Shown: in pieces, positions 50,989-60,174 of the stretch
Numbering within the stretch: position 1 is the stretch's first letter
Layout of the letters: each line of letters opens with the position of its first letter
Assembly: GCA_002841355.1 (NCBI GenBank)
Contig: PHFB01000003.1
Span: 62,001 to 126,000 of the forward strand
Length of the DNA: 64,000 nucleotides
Origin: Actinobacteria bacterium HGW-Actinobacteria-1
GTDB lineage: Bacteria > Actinomycetota > Coriobacteriia > Anaerosomatales > Anaerosomataceae
Reading direction: 5' to 3'
Notes under the pieces: model-generated
The model's database searches: none
The model's input: only the letters and a program-made list of their open reading frames with translations
Told to the model about the DNA's origin: nothing
Position numbers and translations under genes: made by a program

Positions 50989-51912
50989 ATGACGCCGCGC
51001 GAGGACATCACCGCCATCCAGGCCGAGATCCGGCGCCTCGCACGCGAGCGGGACGCCGTTGTCATCGCACACAACTACCAGCGTCCCGAGGTACAGGATG
51101 CGGCGTCGTTCGTTGGCGATTCGCTCGGTCTTTCGCGCGAAGCGGCGCAGACCGACGCATCGGTCATCGTCTTCGCCGGCGTGCATTTCATGGCCGAGAC
51201 CGCGAAGATCCTCTCGCCGGAGCGCACGGTGCTCCTGCCCGAGCCCGGCGCAGGTTGCCCGATGGCCGACATGATCACAGCCGAGCAGGCCCGCGCTTTC
51301 AAAGCCGAGAACCCGGGCCTGCCGCTCGTCACGTACGTGAACTCCTCGGCGGACGTGAAGGCCGAGACCGACATCTGCTGCACCTCGGCGAACGCGGTCG
51401 AGGTCGTGCGCTCCCTCGGTGTCCCGAAGGTGCTCTTCGCGCCCGACCGCAATCTCGCGGCGTGGGTCGCATCGCAGCTGCCGGAGGTCGAGATCATCGC
51501 GTGGGATGGCTACTGTCCCATTCACGATGCCGTCACGCCCGCGATGGTCATCGAGATGATGGACATCCACCCGCTCGCCGAGGTGCTCACGCATCCCGAG
51601 TGCCGTGCAGACGTGAACGCCCTTGCCGACGCCGTGCTCTCCACGAGCGGCATGCTGCGTCACGTTGCCACCTCGCCCGCCGATGAGTTCGTGGTCGTGA
51701 CCGAGGCCGGCCTGTTGCATGGCCTTGCGAAGGCCGCGCCCGGCAAGCGCTTCTACAACGTGGAGCCCAAGATGCTCTGCCCCAACATGAAGCTCACCAC
51801 GCTCACCAAGGTGCGTGACTGTCTGCGCGATATGACCGGAGAGGTAGTCGTGCCCGAGGAGATCCGCCTCCGCGCACTCGCCGCCGTCGAGCGGATGGTG
51901 GCGCTCGGGTGA
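50989..51912 (+). CDS. nadA: Quinolinate synthase
   Basis: 307 residues, ATG 50989, starting 1 base after the panC stop. AHNYQRPEVQDAASFVGDSLGLS, GVHFMAETAKILSP, GAGCPMADM, DICCTSANAVEVV, HPECRADV and MLCPNMKLTTL hold the Cys ligands for the [4Fe-4S] cluster. Condenses iminoaspartate with dihydroxyacetone phosphate. GTGA overlap with nadB. Confidence 0.97.
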   Translation: MTPREDITAIQAEIRRLARERDAVVIAHNYQRPEVQDAASFVGDSLGLSREAAQTDASVIVFAGVHFMAETAKILSPERTVLLPEPGAGCPMADMITAEQARAFKAENPGLPLVTYVNSSADVKAETDICCTSANAVEVVRSLGVPKVLFAPDRNLAAWVASQLPEVEIIAWDGYCPIHDAVTPAMVIEMMDIHPLAEVLTHPECRADVNALADAVLSTSGMLRHVATSPADEFVVVTEAGLLHGLAKAAPGKRFYNVEPKMLCPNMKLTTLTKVRDCLRDMTGEVVVPEEIRLRALAAVERMVALG

Positions 51913-53567
51913 ACGCCCCCGCCGGCCCCCGCTACCTACTCGGCTTCGACACCGATGCGCTTGCGAGTCGCGAATGCGACGTGCTCGTGGTCGGGAGTGG
52001 CATCGCGGGGCTCGTGGCGGCGCTGCAGGCGTCGCAGTTCGCGCGCGTGCTGCTCGTCACCAAAGGCGAAGTCTCCGAGACCAACACCTGGTATGCGCAG
52101 GGCGGCATCGCCGGTGCGGTCGGCGAGACCGACTCGGTGGAGCTGCACCTCTCGGACACGCTTGTCGTCGGGCAGGGCCTCTGCGAGCCGGACGTGGTCC
52201 GCGCGGTCGTCGGCGAGGCCGGCGACGCGCTTGCCGAACTCGTGTCGCTCGGCGTGGCGTTCGACCGCTCGGCGGACGGGCGCGTGGAGCTCGCGCGCGA
52301 GGGCGGGCATTCGCTCCCGCGCGTGTTGCACTCGGGCGACGCGACCGGTGCCGAGGTGCAGGACACGCTCTCGGCCATCGTGCGGCGTAGCGATGCAATC
52401 GAACTGCTCGAGGACGCGTTCCTCGTCGACTTGCTGACCGAGGACGGGCGCTGCGTTGGCGCGCTCGTGCTGGAAGCCGGCGCTGCCGAGCCGACCGCCG
52501 TATGGGCGGGCGCGACCGTGCTTGCGACCGGCGGCTGCGGCCAGGCGTACCGCGTCACCACGAATCCGCTCATCGCGACTGGCGATGGCGTTGCCGCCGC
52601 ATGGCGGGCGGGAGCGGATCTGGCCGACATGGAGTTCGTGCAGTTCCACCCGACTGCTCTCGACAGCGCCTCGAGCCCCAAGTTCCTCATCACCGAGGCG
52701 CTTCGCGGCGACGGAGCGTACCTGCTCGACTGCAACGAAGAGCGCTTCATGCTTGGCGTGCACCCGCTTGCCGAGCTCGCTCCACGCGACGTCGTCAGCC
52801 GCGAGATCGAGAAGGTGATGGCGCGCTGCGGCCGTCCCAACGTGTGGCTCGACGCCCGTCACCTCGGCGCTGAGCATCTTGCAGAGCGGTTCCCGACCAT
52901 CTGGGAGACGTGCCTTGAGGCTGGTTTCGACCTCTCGCGCGACCTTGTGCCCGTCGCGCCGGCCGCGCACTACATGGTGGGCGGCGTGCTCGTCGACATC
53001 GATGGTCGCTCGACGCTACCGGGGCTCTTCGCCTCCGGCGAGGTCACCGCAAGCGGCCTGCACGGCGCGAACCGCCTCGCGAGCAACTCGCTGCTCGAGG
53101 GCCTCGTGTTCTCGCGCCGCATCGTGCGTGCGCTCGGGCAGGGTCGCCCGCAACCGCGTGCTGCGCACGTCGCAGGCGAGGGTGCGAGCGGTCCTGCAGG
53201 CACGCCCGCTCTCGCTCGCACGACCATCCAGCAGACGATGAGTTCCTCGGTGGGGATGACGCGCACCGAGGTGGGTCTCGCAACCGCGTGCGACCAGATT
53301 GCCACGGTCGCAGCATCGCTTGGCGATGCCGGTCCGGACGTCGAGGAGCTTGAGGCGCGTAACATGGCGACCGTCGCCGGTCTCATCGCATGCGCCGCGC
53401 GCCATCGCCGTGAGAGCCGGGGCACGCACTTCCGCTCGGATTTCCCGGTGCGCGACGACGAGCACTGGCGCGTGCGGCTTGTCTGGACGCGCGGAGTCGA
53501 TACACCCCGCGAGCTGCCCGTGGGCGCTGCGCCCGAGGCGGGCGCCGTAGCCATCGGTCTGGAGTGA
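51909..53567 (+). CDS. nadB: L-aspartate oxidase
   Basis: 552 residues from GTG 51909. FAD-binding LVVGSGIAGLVAALQA, NTWYAQGGIAGAV, SFDRSADGRVELAREGGHS is seen as the family's ERGGHS-like region, EFVQFHPTALD, HYMVGGVLVDIDGRST, GEVTASGLHGANRLASNSLLEGLVF. Provides iminoaspartate for NadA; can use oxygen or fumarate, relevant in an anaerobe. GTGA overlap with nadC. Confidence 0.97.
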   Translation: MNAPAGPRYLLGFDTDALASRECDVLVVGSGIAGLVAALQASQFARVLLVTKGEVSETNTWYAQGGIAGAVGETDSVELHLSDTLVVGQGLCEPDVVRAVVGEAGDALAELVSLGVAFDRSADGRVELAREGGHSLPRVLHSGDATGAEVQDTLSAIVRRSDAIELLEDAFLVDLLTEDGRCVGALVLEAGAAEPTAVWAGATVLATGGCGQAYRVTTNPLIATGDGVAAAWRAGADLADMEFVQFHPTALDSASSPKFLITEALRGDGAYLLDCNEERFMLGVHPLAELAPRDVVSREIEKVMARCGRPNVWLDARHLGAEHLAERFPTIWETCLEAGFDLSRDLVPVAPAAHYMVGGVLVDIDGRSTLPGLFASGEVTASGLHGANRLASNSLLEGLVFSRRIVRALGQGRPQPRAAHVAGEGASGPAGTPALARTTIQQTMSSSVGMTRTEVGLATACDQIATVAASLGDAGPDVEELEARNMATVAGLIACAARHRRESRGTHFRSDFPVRDDEHWRVRLVWTRGVDTPRELPVGAAPEAGAVAIGLE

Positions 53568-54481
53568 TCTCGATGCTGCCACCGCTGCCACCCGTTGATG
53601 ACATCATCGCGGCCGCCCTTGCCGAGGACTTTGGCGTCACGCCGGGACGTATCCGCGTAGCCGTCGATGACCTCGAGCTGCTCGCGCGCGACGTCACCTC
53701 GGCGGCGGTCGTACCGCAGACCGCGCGGTTTACCGGCGTTGTCGTTGCCCGTGAGGACACCGTCGTGTGTGGACTGCCGGTGACCGCGCGCGTCTTCGAG
53801 ATGCTCTCGGCGGCGGTCGGCGCTCCCGACGACATCGACGTCCTCCCGCTCGTCATCGAGGGCGCTCACGTCTCGGCAGGCACACCGGTGCTGGAAGTCG
53901 AGGGCAATGCGCGCATCGTTCTCGCTGCCGAGCGGACCGCACTCGACTTCCTCATGACTTTCTCGGGCATCGCCGCCGAGGCCAGCCGCTGGCAAGCCGC
54001 AGCGGGCGATCGTCTTCGCGTGCACGACACGCGCAAGACGCTGCCGGGACTTCGTGCCCTCAGCAAGTATGCCGTCGCCGTTGGCGGTGCTCACAACCAC
54101 CGCGCTGGGTTGTGGGATATGGTGCTCGTGAAGGACAACCACCTCGCGCATGCGGGGAGCGTCAGCGCTGCCGTCGCGGCGGCTCGCGAGGCCGCACCCG
54201 GCCTGCGCGTGGAGATCGAAGCTGACACGCTCGAACAGGCGCTCGACGCTGCCCGAGCGGGCGCCGATGTGGTGATGCTCGACAACTTCGACGATGCCGC
54301 GCTCGCCTCGGCGGTGCGCGCGCTCCGAGAGGCGGGGGCAACGTGCGAGATCGAGGCATCGGGCGGCATCCGCTTCGAGCGGCTCGCCGCGCTGGCGGCA
54401 ACTGGTGTCGATATCGTGTCCTCAAGTGCGATAGCGCTTGCCCCGCCCGTCGATTTCGGGCTAGATGAAACCAAGACGTAG
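53564..54481 (+). CDS. nadC: Nicotinate-nucleotide pyrophosphorylase (quinolinate phosphoribosyltransferase)
   Basis: 305 residues from GTG 53564; an ATG at 53573 is an alternative. RDVTSAAVVP, GLPVTARVFEML, ERTALDFLMTFSGIA, DTRKTLPGLRALSKYAVAVGG, NHRAGLWDMVLVKDNH and the VMLDNFDDA and IEASGGI motifs. Last step to NaMN, completing nadA-nadB-nadC. Confidence 0.96.
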   Translation: MISMLPPLPPVDDIIAAALAEDFGVTPGRIRVAVDDLELLARDVTSAAVVPQTARFTGVVVAREDTVVCGLPVTARVFEMLSAAVGAPDDIDVLPLVIEGAHVSAGTPVLEVEGNARIVLAAERTALDFLMTFSGIAAEASRWQAAAGDRLRVHDTRKTLPGLRALSKYAVAVGGAHNHRAGLWDMVLVKDNHLAHAGSVSAAVAAAREAAPGLRVEIEADTLEQALDAARAGADVVMLDNFDDAALASAVRALREAGATCEIEASGGIRFERLAALAATGVDIVSSSAIALAPPVDFGLDETKT

Positions 54482-54508
54482 CAGAGGTTTACCAAGGGGG
54501 AGTCGCGC

Positions 54509-55021
54509 GTGGAGCAGTACCAGGGTCAGCCGATCGATCTGAAGCCGTTCAAGATCACCTTTATCGTATGTGGATCGCTGACCACGATCTTCGCGCTTAT
54601 GACCTTCGTCCTCTGGTTCATGTTCCAGTACAACACGCTGCCCTCGACCGCACCGCCTCTGGCGTACGTGGTCGTCTTCTCTGTGGTGGCAGTGGCGGCA
54701 GTCGGCGGCGCACCGTTCGTCCGTGCGAGCGGCATGCGGAAGACGGGTCCGTACACTGCTCGAACTGGCATGCAGCTTGAGGGCGAGCAGGCGGCCTGGG
54801 AGAGAATCGGGGCCGTGGCAGTTGTCGGCATGGCACTGCCCGAGATCTCGCTACTCCTCGGCTTCGTGCTTGGCTATCTCGCCATGAACTGGCTCTACTA
54901 CATCCCGTTCGCGGCATTGTGCCTCATTGGCTGGGCGTTCATGTTTCCGCGTCCAGCGCAGGTTCGTGCGTGGTACGCGCACCAGATGGGCTACGACACC
55001 GTTCCCGGCATGGTCAACTAG
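54509..55021 (+). CDS. Four-helix membrane protein, unknown
   Basis: 170 residues from GTG 54509 after GGGGGAG. Helices near residues 17-38, 48-65, 96-120 and 128-145. An N-terminal YQGQPIDLKPFKIT stretch precedes them. No family recognised. Followed closely by another small membrane gene and a DedA gene, so possibly part of one envelope unit. Confidence 0.75.
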   Translation: MEQYQGQPIDLKPFKITFIVCGSLTTIFALMTFVLWFMFQYNTLPSTAPPLAYVVVFSVVAVAAVGGAPFVRASGMRKTGPYTARTGMQLEGEQAAWERIGAVAVVGMALPEISLLLGFVLGYLAMNWLYYIPFAALCLIGWAFMFPRPAQVRAWYAHQMGYDTVPGMVN

Positions 55022-55034
55022 CGAGAAGGCACCC

Positions 55035-55505
55035 GTGACCAACGAAGCGCTCGACACACGCGAACAGTACCTGCACTGGATGCGCGCCTCGTCACCGGCG
55101 TTCCTTGCGCCGTTCGCACTCATCGGCGTCTCGCAGCTTCTCGCTGCTGCCGGTTCGCCCGCTTACGCGCCGCCACTCGGGTTGCGCTCCATGATGCTTG
55201 CTGCCGCGGTCGGCGCCGTGATCTTCGGCCGAACGTTCGGGCGGCGAATCACCCTCGCCCCATCAGGGATGTCCGCCGAGAACGCCGTCGCCTTCGTGCG
55301 CAGCACGTCGTGGACGCTCCTCGGCCTTGCAATCGCGCCAAGCCTTCTCGGCATCGTGCTGGTGCTGTTCACGCACTCGCTCGGGGATGCGCTTCTCATG
55401 CTCGTGCTCACGCTGCTCGGTTTCGTGCTGCTCTATCCGCGCGCTGTGCAGTGGGACGCGTGGCTTCGCCACCTCGTTGCTCCTGCCGAGGAGGTGACCG
55501 TCTGA
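55035..55505 (+). CDS. Four-helix membrane protein, unknown
   Basis: 156 residues from GTG 55035 with GAGAAGG upstream. Helices near residues 22-40, 50-65, 95-110 and 115-132. No function recognised. Its stop shares one base with the DedA start (TGATG), so they are translationally coupled. Confidence 0.75.
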   Translation: MTNEALDTREQYLHWMRASSPAFLAPFALIGVSQLLAAAGSPAYAPPLGLRSMMLAAAVGAVIFGRTFGRRITLAPSGMSAENAVAFVRSTSWTLLGLAIAPSLLGIVLVLFTHSLGDALLMLVLTLLGFVLLYPRAVQWDAWLRHLVAPAEEVTV

Positions 55506-56209
55506 TGGCTCCCCAGACCGGGATCGCGATTCTCGACTGGTTCCTGGTGGCCCTGAACGACTGGGGCTATCTCATCGTGTTCATCTTCGCCATCTTCGAG
55601 AACCTGTTCGTGATCGGCTCGGCCACGCCGGGCGAGACCATCGTGATGGCCGCCGGTTTCGTCACCGTGAAGGGCTCGCTCGACCCGGTGCTCGTGACCG
55701 CGTGTGCCGTTGCGGGCGCCATGATCGGCGGGAATCTCTCCTTTCTGTTCGGGACACGCGGCGGGAAGGCGGCGCTTCTCAGGTGGGGCGGGCGCTTCTT
55801 CGACGAAGAACGGATCATCGCCGCCGAGGAGTACTTCGAGCGTCATGGCAACAAGACGCTCGTACTTTCGCGATTCGCCGCCGTGTTCAAGAACTTCGTG
55901 CCGGTGATCGCTGGTGTTTCGCGGATGCGCGTGTGGGTCTTCGAGGTCTGGATGTTCATCGGCGCCACGATCTACACGGTGCTCATGCTCGTGCTCGGCA
56001 TCATCTTCGCCGAGAACTTCGATCGCGCACTTGCCATCGCGCGTAACATCACCTGGTTCGGCATGTTCCTGCTGGTCGCGATGGTCGCGTTCCTGGTGTG
56101 GGGCCGCCAGAAGCTGGCGAAGGCACGTATCGAGAAGCTCTGCGACGTCGCAGACGAATGCGATGAGCTCGACGCTGAGGAGGTGTCGCGTGAAGACACG
56201 CAGGTCTGA
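55505..56209 (+). CDS. DedA family membrane protein
   Basis: 234 residues, ATG 55505. DedA features: helix IFENLFVIGSATPGETIVMAAGFV with the essential Glu, GGNLSFLFGTRGGK, FFERHG-like YFERHGNKTLVLSRFAAVFKNFVPVIAGVSRM (the RF..P.R/V..AG motif) and several helices. DedA proteins are undecaprenyl-phosphate or lipid flippases and affect membrane homeostasis. Its last 20 bases overlap birA. Confidence 0.92.
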   Translation: MAPQTGIAILDWFLVALNDWGYLIVFIFAIFENLFVIGSATPGETIVMAAGFVTVKGSLDPVLVTACAVAGAMIGGNLSFLFGTRGGKAALLRWGGRFFDEERIIAAEEYFERHGNKTLVLSRFAAVFKNFVPVIAGVSRMRVWVFEVWMFIGATIYTVLMLVLGIIFAENFDRALAIARNITWFGMFLLVAMVAFLVWGRQKLAKARIEKLCDVADECDELDAEEVSREDTQV

Positions 56210-57143
56210 AGTCGCTTCGGCGCTCGCCGCTGTGGGCTCGGCCGGACTCTCCGGTCAGCGCCTTGCCGAGACCCTCGGCGTGAGCCGCGTCGCCATCGCC
56301 AAGCACGTCACCGCGCTCATCGCAGCCGGCTACGACATCGCGGCGGTGCGTGGCGAGGGCTACCGGCTCGTCTCGCTTCCTATCGACCTCGTTCCGGTTG
56401 AAGTAGAGCGCCTCGTGACCGACCCGCTGTGGGTCTGCATCGAAGGCGCCGCGGAGACCGGATCCACCAACGAAGACTGCAAGGTGCTCGCGCGTTCCGG
56501 TGCCGAGGAGGGCACGGTCGTGGTCGCAGCGAGGCAAACCGCAGGCAAAGGGCGTCTCGGCCGGGAATGGACGTCGCCCGAGGGAGGCGCGTACCTCTCG
56601 GCATTGCTGCGCCCACCGTGTGCGCCCTCCGAGGTCGCGTCGTTCGCGCCGGCGTGTGCGCTTGGCGTGGCGTACGGGCTCGAAGCGCTTGGGCTGCATC
56701 CGCGGCTCAAATGGCCGAACGACGTGCAGCTTGACGGCAAGAAGATCGCGGGGATTCTCGTGGAGATGTCCGCAGAAACCGATAGAGTGGAGTGGGTGGT
56801 TGCAGGGTGCGGCGTGAACGTCCGCCGTTCCGAGTGCTGCTTCCAAGACGGGGGGTTCGTGAACGACGTCGTTGATGCAAGTCCGTCTATGGTTGCGGCG
56901 GCCGTCCTCGACGGACTCGCCCGTGCGTACCGCGAGTACCTTGCAGGTGGGTTCTCGGCCATGCGCGATGCGTACGAAGCACGTCACACGCTTGCAGGCG
57001 TTGAGGTCACGGTTCGCGACATGACGGGTGCGATCGTCGCGAGCGGCGTGGTCGAAGGGGTGGATGCGTCAGCGCGGCTCGTGCTGAGCGGCCCGGACGG
57101 ATCGGTGCCGCTTGTTGCCGGAGAGGTCACACTGCGTTCGTAG
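56190..57143 (+). CDS. birA: Biotin-protein ligase / biotin operon repressor
   Basis: 317 residues from GTG 56190 with GAGGAGG upstream, overlapping the DedA gene. N-terminal HTH (LSGQRLAETLGVSRVAIAKHVTALIAAGYDI), then the ligase domain: GSTNEDCKVLA, AARQTAGKGRLGREWTSP (near residue 115, biotinyl-AMP binding), LKWPNDVQLDGKKIAGILVE, and a C-terminal SH3-like part. Bifunctional class II BirA: biotinylates carboxyl carriers and may repress biotin genes, none of which are in the window. Confidence 0.96.
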   Translation: MKTRRSEVASALAAVGSAGLSGQRLAETLGVSRVAIAKHVTALIAAGYDIAAVRGEGYRLVSLPIDLVPVEVERLVTDPLWVCIEGAAETGSTNEDCKVLARSGAEEGTVVVAARQTAGKGRLGREWTSPEGGAYLSALLRPPCAPSEVASFAPACALGVAYGLEALGLHPRLKWPNDVQLDGKKIAGILVEMSAETDRVEWVVAGCGVNVRRSECCFQDGGFVNDVVDASPSMVAAAVLDGLARAYREYLAGGFSAMRDAYEARHTLAGVEVTVRDMTGAIVASGVVEGVDASARLVLSGPDGSVPLVAGEVTLRS

Positions 57144-57155
57144 AGGGGGAGCTCC

Positions 57156-58028
57156 GTGAGGGATGTCACGCCGAGGAACATCGGGACCGTTCTCGATGAT
57201 GCGCTTGCGCTCTACCGCGCGAACTACAAGCAGCTGCTCTTCGTCTCGGCGATCGCGGTCTTTCCGGCGGCGCTTGCGGCCGGTCTCGCACAGGACTTCT
57301 ATATGCGTGGCTTCACGGAGTTCGCGGGTTCCTCGGCAGCGAGCAGCGGCGCCGCTCCGAGCGACGCTCTGTTCGCCACGATGGCGATGTCGTATGTGGT
57401 GATGGCTGCCGCGGCGCAGGTACTGATGATCGGCCGGGCGTACCTCGACAGTAGCGTGCTGCGTGCTGCTCCCGGCATGCTCTACCGGCCCGCCGAGAGC
57501 GGCAAGAGCGTCCTCAAAGGCGGCCTTTCACGCTTCGGCTGGTACCTGCTCGTCTACTACGTGGTGAACGCGATCGTCGGTGCGGCTGCGTTCGCGTCGT
57601 TCTTCGTGCTCGGCGCGGCGGGCATCGCCGCGTGGGTCGCATTCAGTCTCGCCGGCGTGATCTGCGTGGTCGAAGAGGCGAACCTCATCGTTGCCATGAA
57701 GCGGTCGATGGCGCTCGTGAAGGGCAACGTCTGGCGCATGATCGGCTATTTGCTGCTCGTCGGCGCGCTCACCGCGGCATTCGAGGGCGCGCTCGCGTCG
57801 CCGGTCATCATCAGGCAGATCGTTGCCAGCCTGCAGAACCCCGACGCGATCTTCCAACCACTCTCGATCGGATGGAAGGTGGCCGAGGGCCTCACACTCG
57901 GTCTTGCGATTGCACTGCCCGCGCCGTTCACTCCGCTCGCGCTCTTCAGCATGTATCTCGACTTGCGCTCGCGGAACGAGGGCATGGACATCATCGTCCG
58001 CGCCCGGGAACTCACTCCTGCCGCATGA
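57156..58028 (+). CDS. Polytopic membrane protein (DUF7847/YciC-like)
   Basis: 290 residues from GTG 57156. N-terminal NIGTVLDDALALYRANYKQLLFVS, six helices, and the internal stretch EEANLIVAMKRSMALVKGNVWRM, a pattern seen in glycerophosphoryl-phosphodiesterase-type membrane domains. Function unknown. ATGA overlap with the DUF4129 gene places it at the head of the MoxR cluster. Confidence 0.82.
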   Translation: MRDVTPRNIGTVLDDALALYRANYKQLLFVSAIAVFPAALAAGLAQDFYMRGFTEFAGSSAASSGAAPSDALFATMAMSYVVMAAAAQVLMIGRAYLDSSVLRAAPGMLYRPAESGKSVLKGGLSRFGWYLLVYYVVNAIVGAAAFASFFVLGAAGIAAWVAFSLAGVICVVEEANLIVAMKRSMALVKGNVWRMIGYLLLVGALTAAFEGALASPVIIRQIVASLQNPDAIFQPLSIGWKVAEGLTLGLAIALPAPFTPLALFSMYLDLRSRNEGMDIIVRARELTPAA

Positions 58029-59059
58029 GACGCGCGCGGCACGCGATAGCGGTCATCGTCCTGGCGGTAGCGCTCCTTGCGCCGTCGTTCGCTGGCGCCG
58101 TCGAGGCGACGACGAGCGTCCCGCTCGCCGACTACATCGAGCGCGTGACCGAGGCGCGGGTGGCAGTGGAAGCCGCACTGCCGCGTATCGGCGACCAAAC
58201 TGTTGCCGAGGACCTCGGTGCCGTCGTGCGCGATCGGGTCACGTCAGTCGAGTCCGTCACGGTCTCCGGTGTCGCAACGCCGGTCGAGCAGGGCGTGCTG
58301 CTCAGCCTCGTCGTGCGGCTTGAGGGCGCGCGAAGCGCAACGACGCGCCGTGAGGCCGCCGAGGATATCCTTGCGCAGCTTCGCTCGCAGGAACTCGCGC
58401 TCGGCGTGGCGGGGACGCCACCAACGGGGGACTCCGAACTCCTCAAGAAGATCCTGGCGGATGAGGGCGTCGTCGAGACGCTTGACGCGCGCCAGCGGTT
58501 CCAGGAATTCCTGCAGAAGCTCATCGACAAGGTGCTCACGTGGCTTGAAGGCGTCGTTGGCGCGAAGTCCACGCAGACCACCTTCCGTGCACTCTACTAT
58601 TTGCTGCTTGTGCTCAGTGTCTTCGTGATCGCCTGGGTGGTGTTCGTGCTCGTTCGCCGCATGCGCTCGATGGTCGCCCGCCCGGACGGCTCGACAGACG
58701 ACGGCTCGGGTGATGCCGTCATCGCGGCAGCCGAGGGTCTGCCTGACGATGCGCTCGCCTTCGCAGACTCAGAGGCCGCCGCCGGCCGCTATCGCGATGG
58801 GGTGCGGGCACTCTTCGGCGGTGCCGCGCGCGAGCTCGTCGAGCGAGGCGTGGTGCCGAGAACCCGCACGCGCACCGACGGCGAGCTGCTCGCCGATGTC
58901 GCCCTTGCTCGACCGGATACACTGCCATCGCTCGCGGAGCTTTGCGGTGCGTTCGAGCCTGCGTGGTACGGCCACATCGACCCGGGCGCCGACGGATACG
59001 CCACCGCGCGCGAGGTCTACACTGCGCTCATGGAAACGCTTGGCGGTGGTGCCGAGTGA
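58025..59059 (+). CDS. DUF4129 protein
   Basis: 344 residues, ATG 58025. Signal peptide (to about residue 27), an extracytoplasmic helical domain, a membrane helix near residues 193-215 and a cytoplasmic C-terminal DUF4129 domain (YRDGVRALFGGAARELVERGVVPRTRTRTDGEL). Common beside MoxR and DUF58 genes. GTGA overlap with the DUF4350 gene. Function unknown. Confidence 0.85.
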   Translation: MRRARHAIAVIVLAVALLAPSFAGAVEATTSVPLADYIERVTEARVAVEAALPRIGDQTVAEDLGAVVRDRVTSVESVTVSGVATPVEQGVLLSLVVRLEGARSATTRREAAEDILAQLRSQELALGVAGTPPTGDSELLKKILADEGVVETLDARQRFQEFLQKLIDKVLTWLEGVVGAKSTQTTFRALYYLLLVLSVFVIAWVVFVLVRRMRSMVARPDGSTDDGSGDAVIAAAEGLPDDALAFADSEAAAGRYRDGVRALFGGAARELVERGVVPRTRTRTDGELLADVALARPDTLPSLAELCGAFEPAWYGHIDPGADGYATAREVYTALMETLGGGAE

Positions 59060-60174
59060 AGCGCAGGCTGCCCATCGACCCGCGGCTTCTCACTGCGCTC
59101 GTCATCACGCTAGCAGTCATCGTGCTGTACTCGGCGGCGGTAGCGGGTGCGAACCGCTACGTGAAGTCGGGCCTTGTCGACTCGACGACGTTCTCCTCGG
59201 CACCCGAGGGGTACAAGGTGCTCTATCGCTACCTGGATGAACTCGGCTTCGCGCCGCGCACGCTGCAGCAGTTCGAGACCTTGCCCGAGGAGGGCAGCAT
59301 CCTCATCGCCACAAGCGAGCCGCTCGCCAAGGCAGTGACCTCTCAGGAAGCGAGTCGCCTTGCCGAATGGGTGCGCGACGGCGGCCGGGTCGTTTTCTCG
59401 GGTCCGTTCGTGATGGAGTTTGCCCGCGCGATGGACCTGCAGGTCGGCACGATCTACGGCCAGGAAATCGAGTTGCGGCCGGTCATGCCTGCGCTCTACG
59501 TGCAGGGCGTCAGCGCCGCGAAGGTCGGCTCGGCGCGGCTTCTGCCCGATGACGGCACCTGGGCGGACATCTTCAAGGACGGCGAAGGCTCGGCGATGAT
59601 GGTTCGCAGCGTGGGGGCTGGCGAAGTGGTGTGGCTTGCCGATTCATACTCGTTCTCCAACGCGGGCATCGCCGAGGCCGATAACGCCCAGCTTGCGGTG
59701 CTCGTCGCCGCATCGCGCGGTCCGGTGTACTTCGACGAGTACCACCACGGCTTCGCGCGTGGTGGTGGCATCTTGGAGCGCGTCGGCGCTGGCGGGCAAT
59801 CCGCGCTGCTGGTCTTCGCGATCGGCGTGGCGCTCATGCTCGCGGCGTACGGACGTCGCCTCGGCCCGACCATCGGTGTGGCCGAGACGCCTGTGGCGCG
59901 TACCTCGGCGTACATCGATTCGCTTGCAGGCCTCTACCGCAAGGCCGGTGCTCGCCGAGAAGCGCTGCAGGCGCTCGGCGACGGACTTACGCGGGCGCTT
60001 ACACGACGGTATGGATCGCCGGTGATGGGGCGCAAGCGGCACCCCTCGGCTGGCGAAGCGCTTGAGCAGACGCAGGTGCTGCTCGGCAAGGAGAGCATCG
60101 CAGAAGAAGAGTTCGTGCAGGTCGCGGGCATGCTTGCCCGCGCGCGACGGGAGGTCGAAGGTATCGATGGCTGA
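59056..60174 (+). CDS. DUF4350 protein
   Basis: 372 residues from GTG 59056. N-terminal helix (residues 12-30), then STTFSSAPEGYKVLYRYLDELGF, LIATSEPLAKAVTSQEASRLAEWVRDGGRVVFSG and YFDEYHHGF typical of DUF4350, a second helix near 252-270 and a cytoplasmic tail. Overlaps the MoxR gene by 8 bases. Confidence 0.88.
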   Translation: MKRRLPIDPRLLTALVITLAVIVLYSAAVAGANRYVKSGLVDSTTFSSAPEGYKVLYRYLDELGFAPRTLQQFETLPEEGSILIATSEPLAKAVTSQEASRLAEWVRDGGRVVFSGPFVMEFARAMDLQVGTIYGQEIELRPVMPALYVQGVSAAKVGSARLLPDDGTWADIFKDGEGSAMMVRSVGAGEVVWLADSYSFSNAGIAEADNAQLAVLVAASRGPVYFDEYHHGFARGGGILERVGAGGQSALLVFAIGVALMLAAYGRRLGPTIGVAETPVARTSAYIDSLAGLYRKAGARREALQALGDGLTRALTRRYGSPVMGRKRHPSAGEALEQTQVLLGKESIAEEEFVQVAGMLARARREVEGIDG

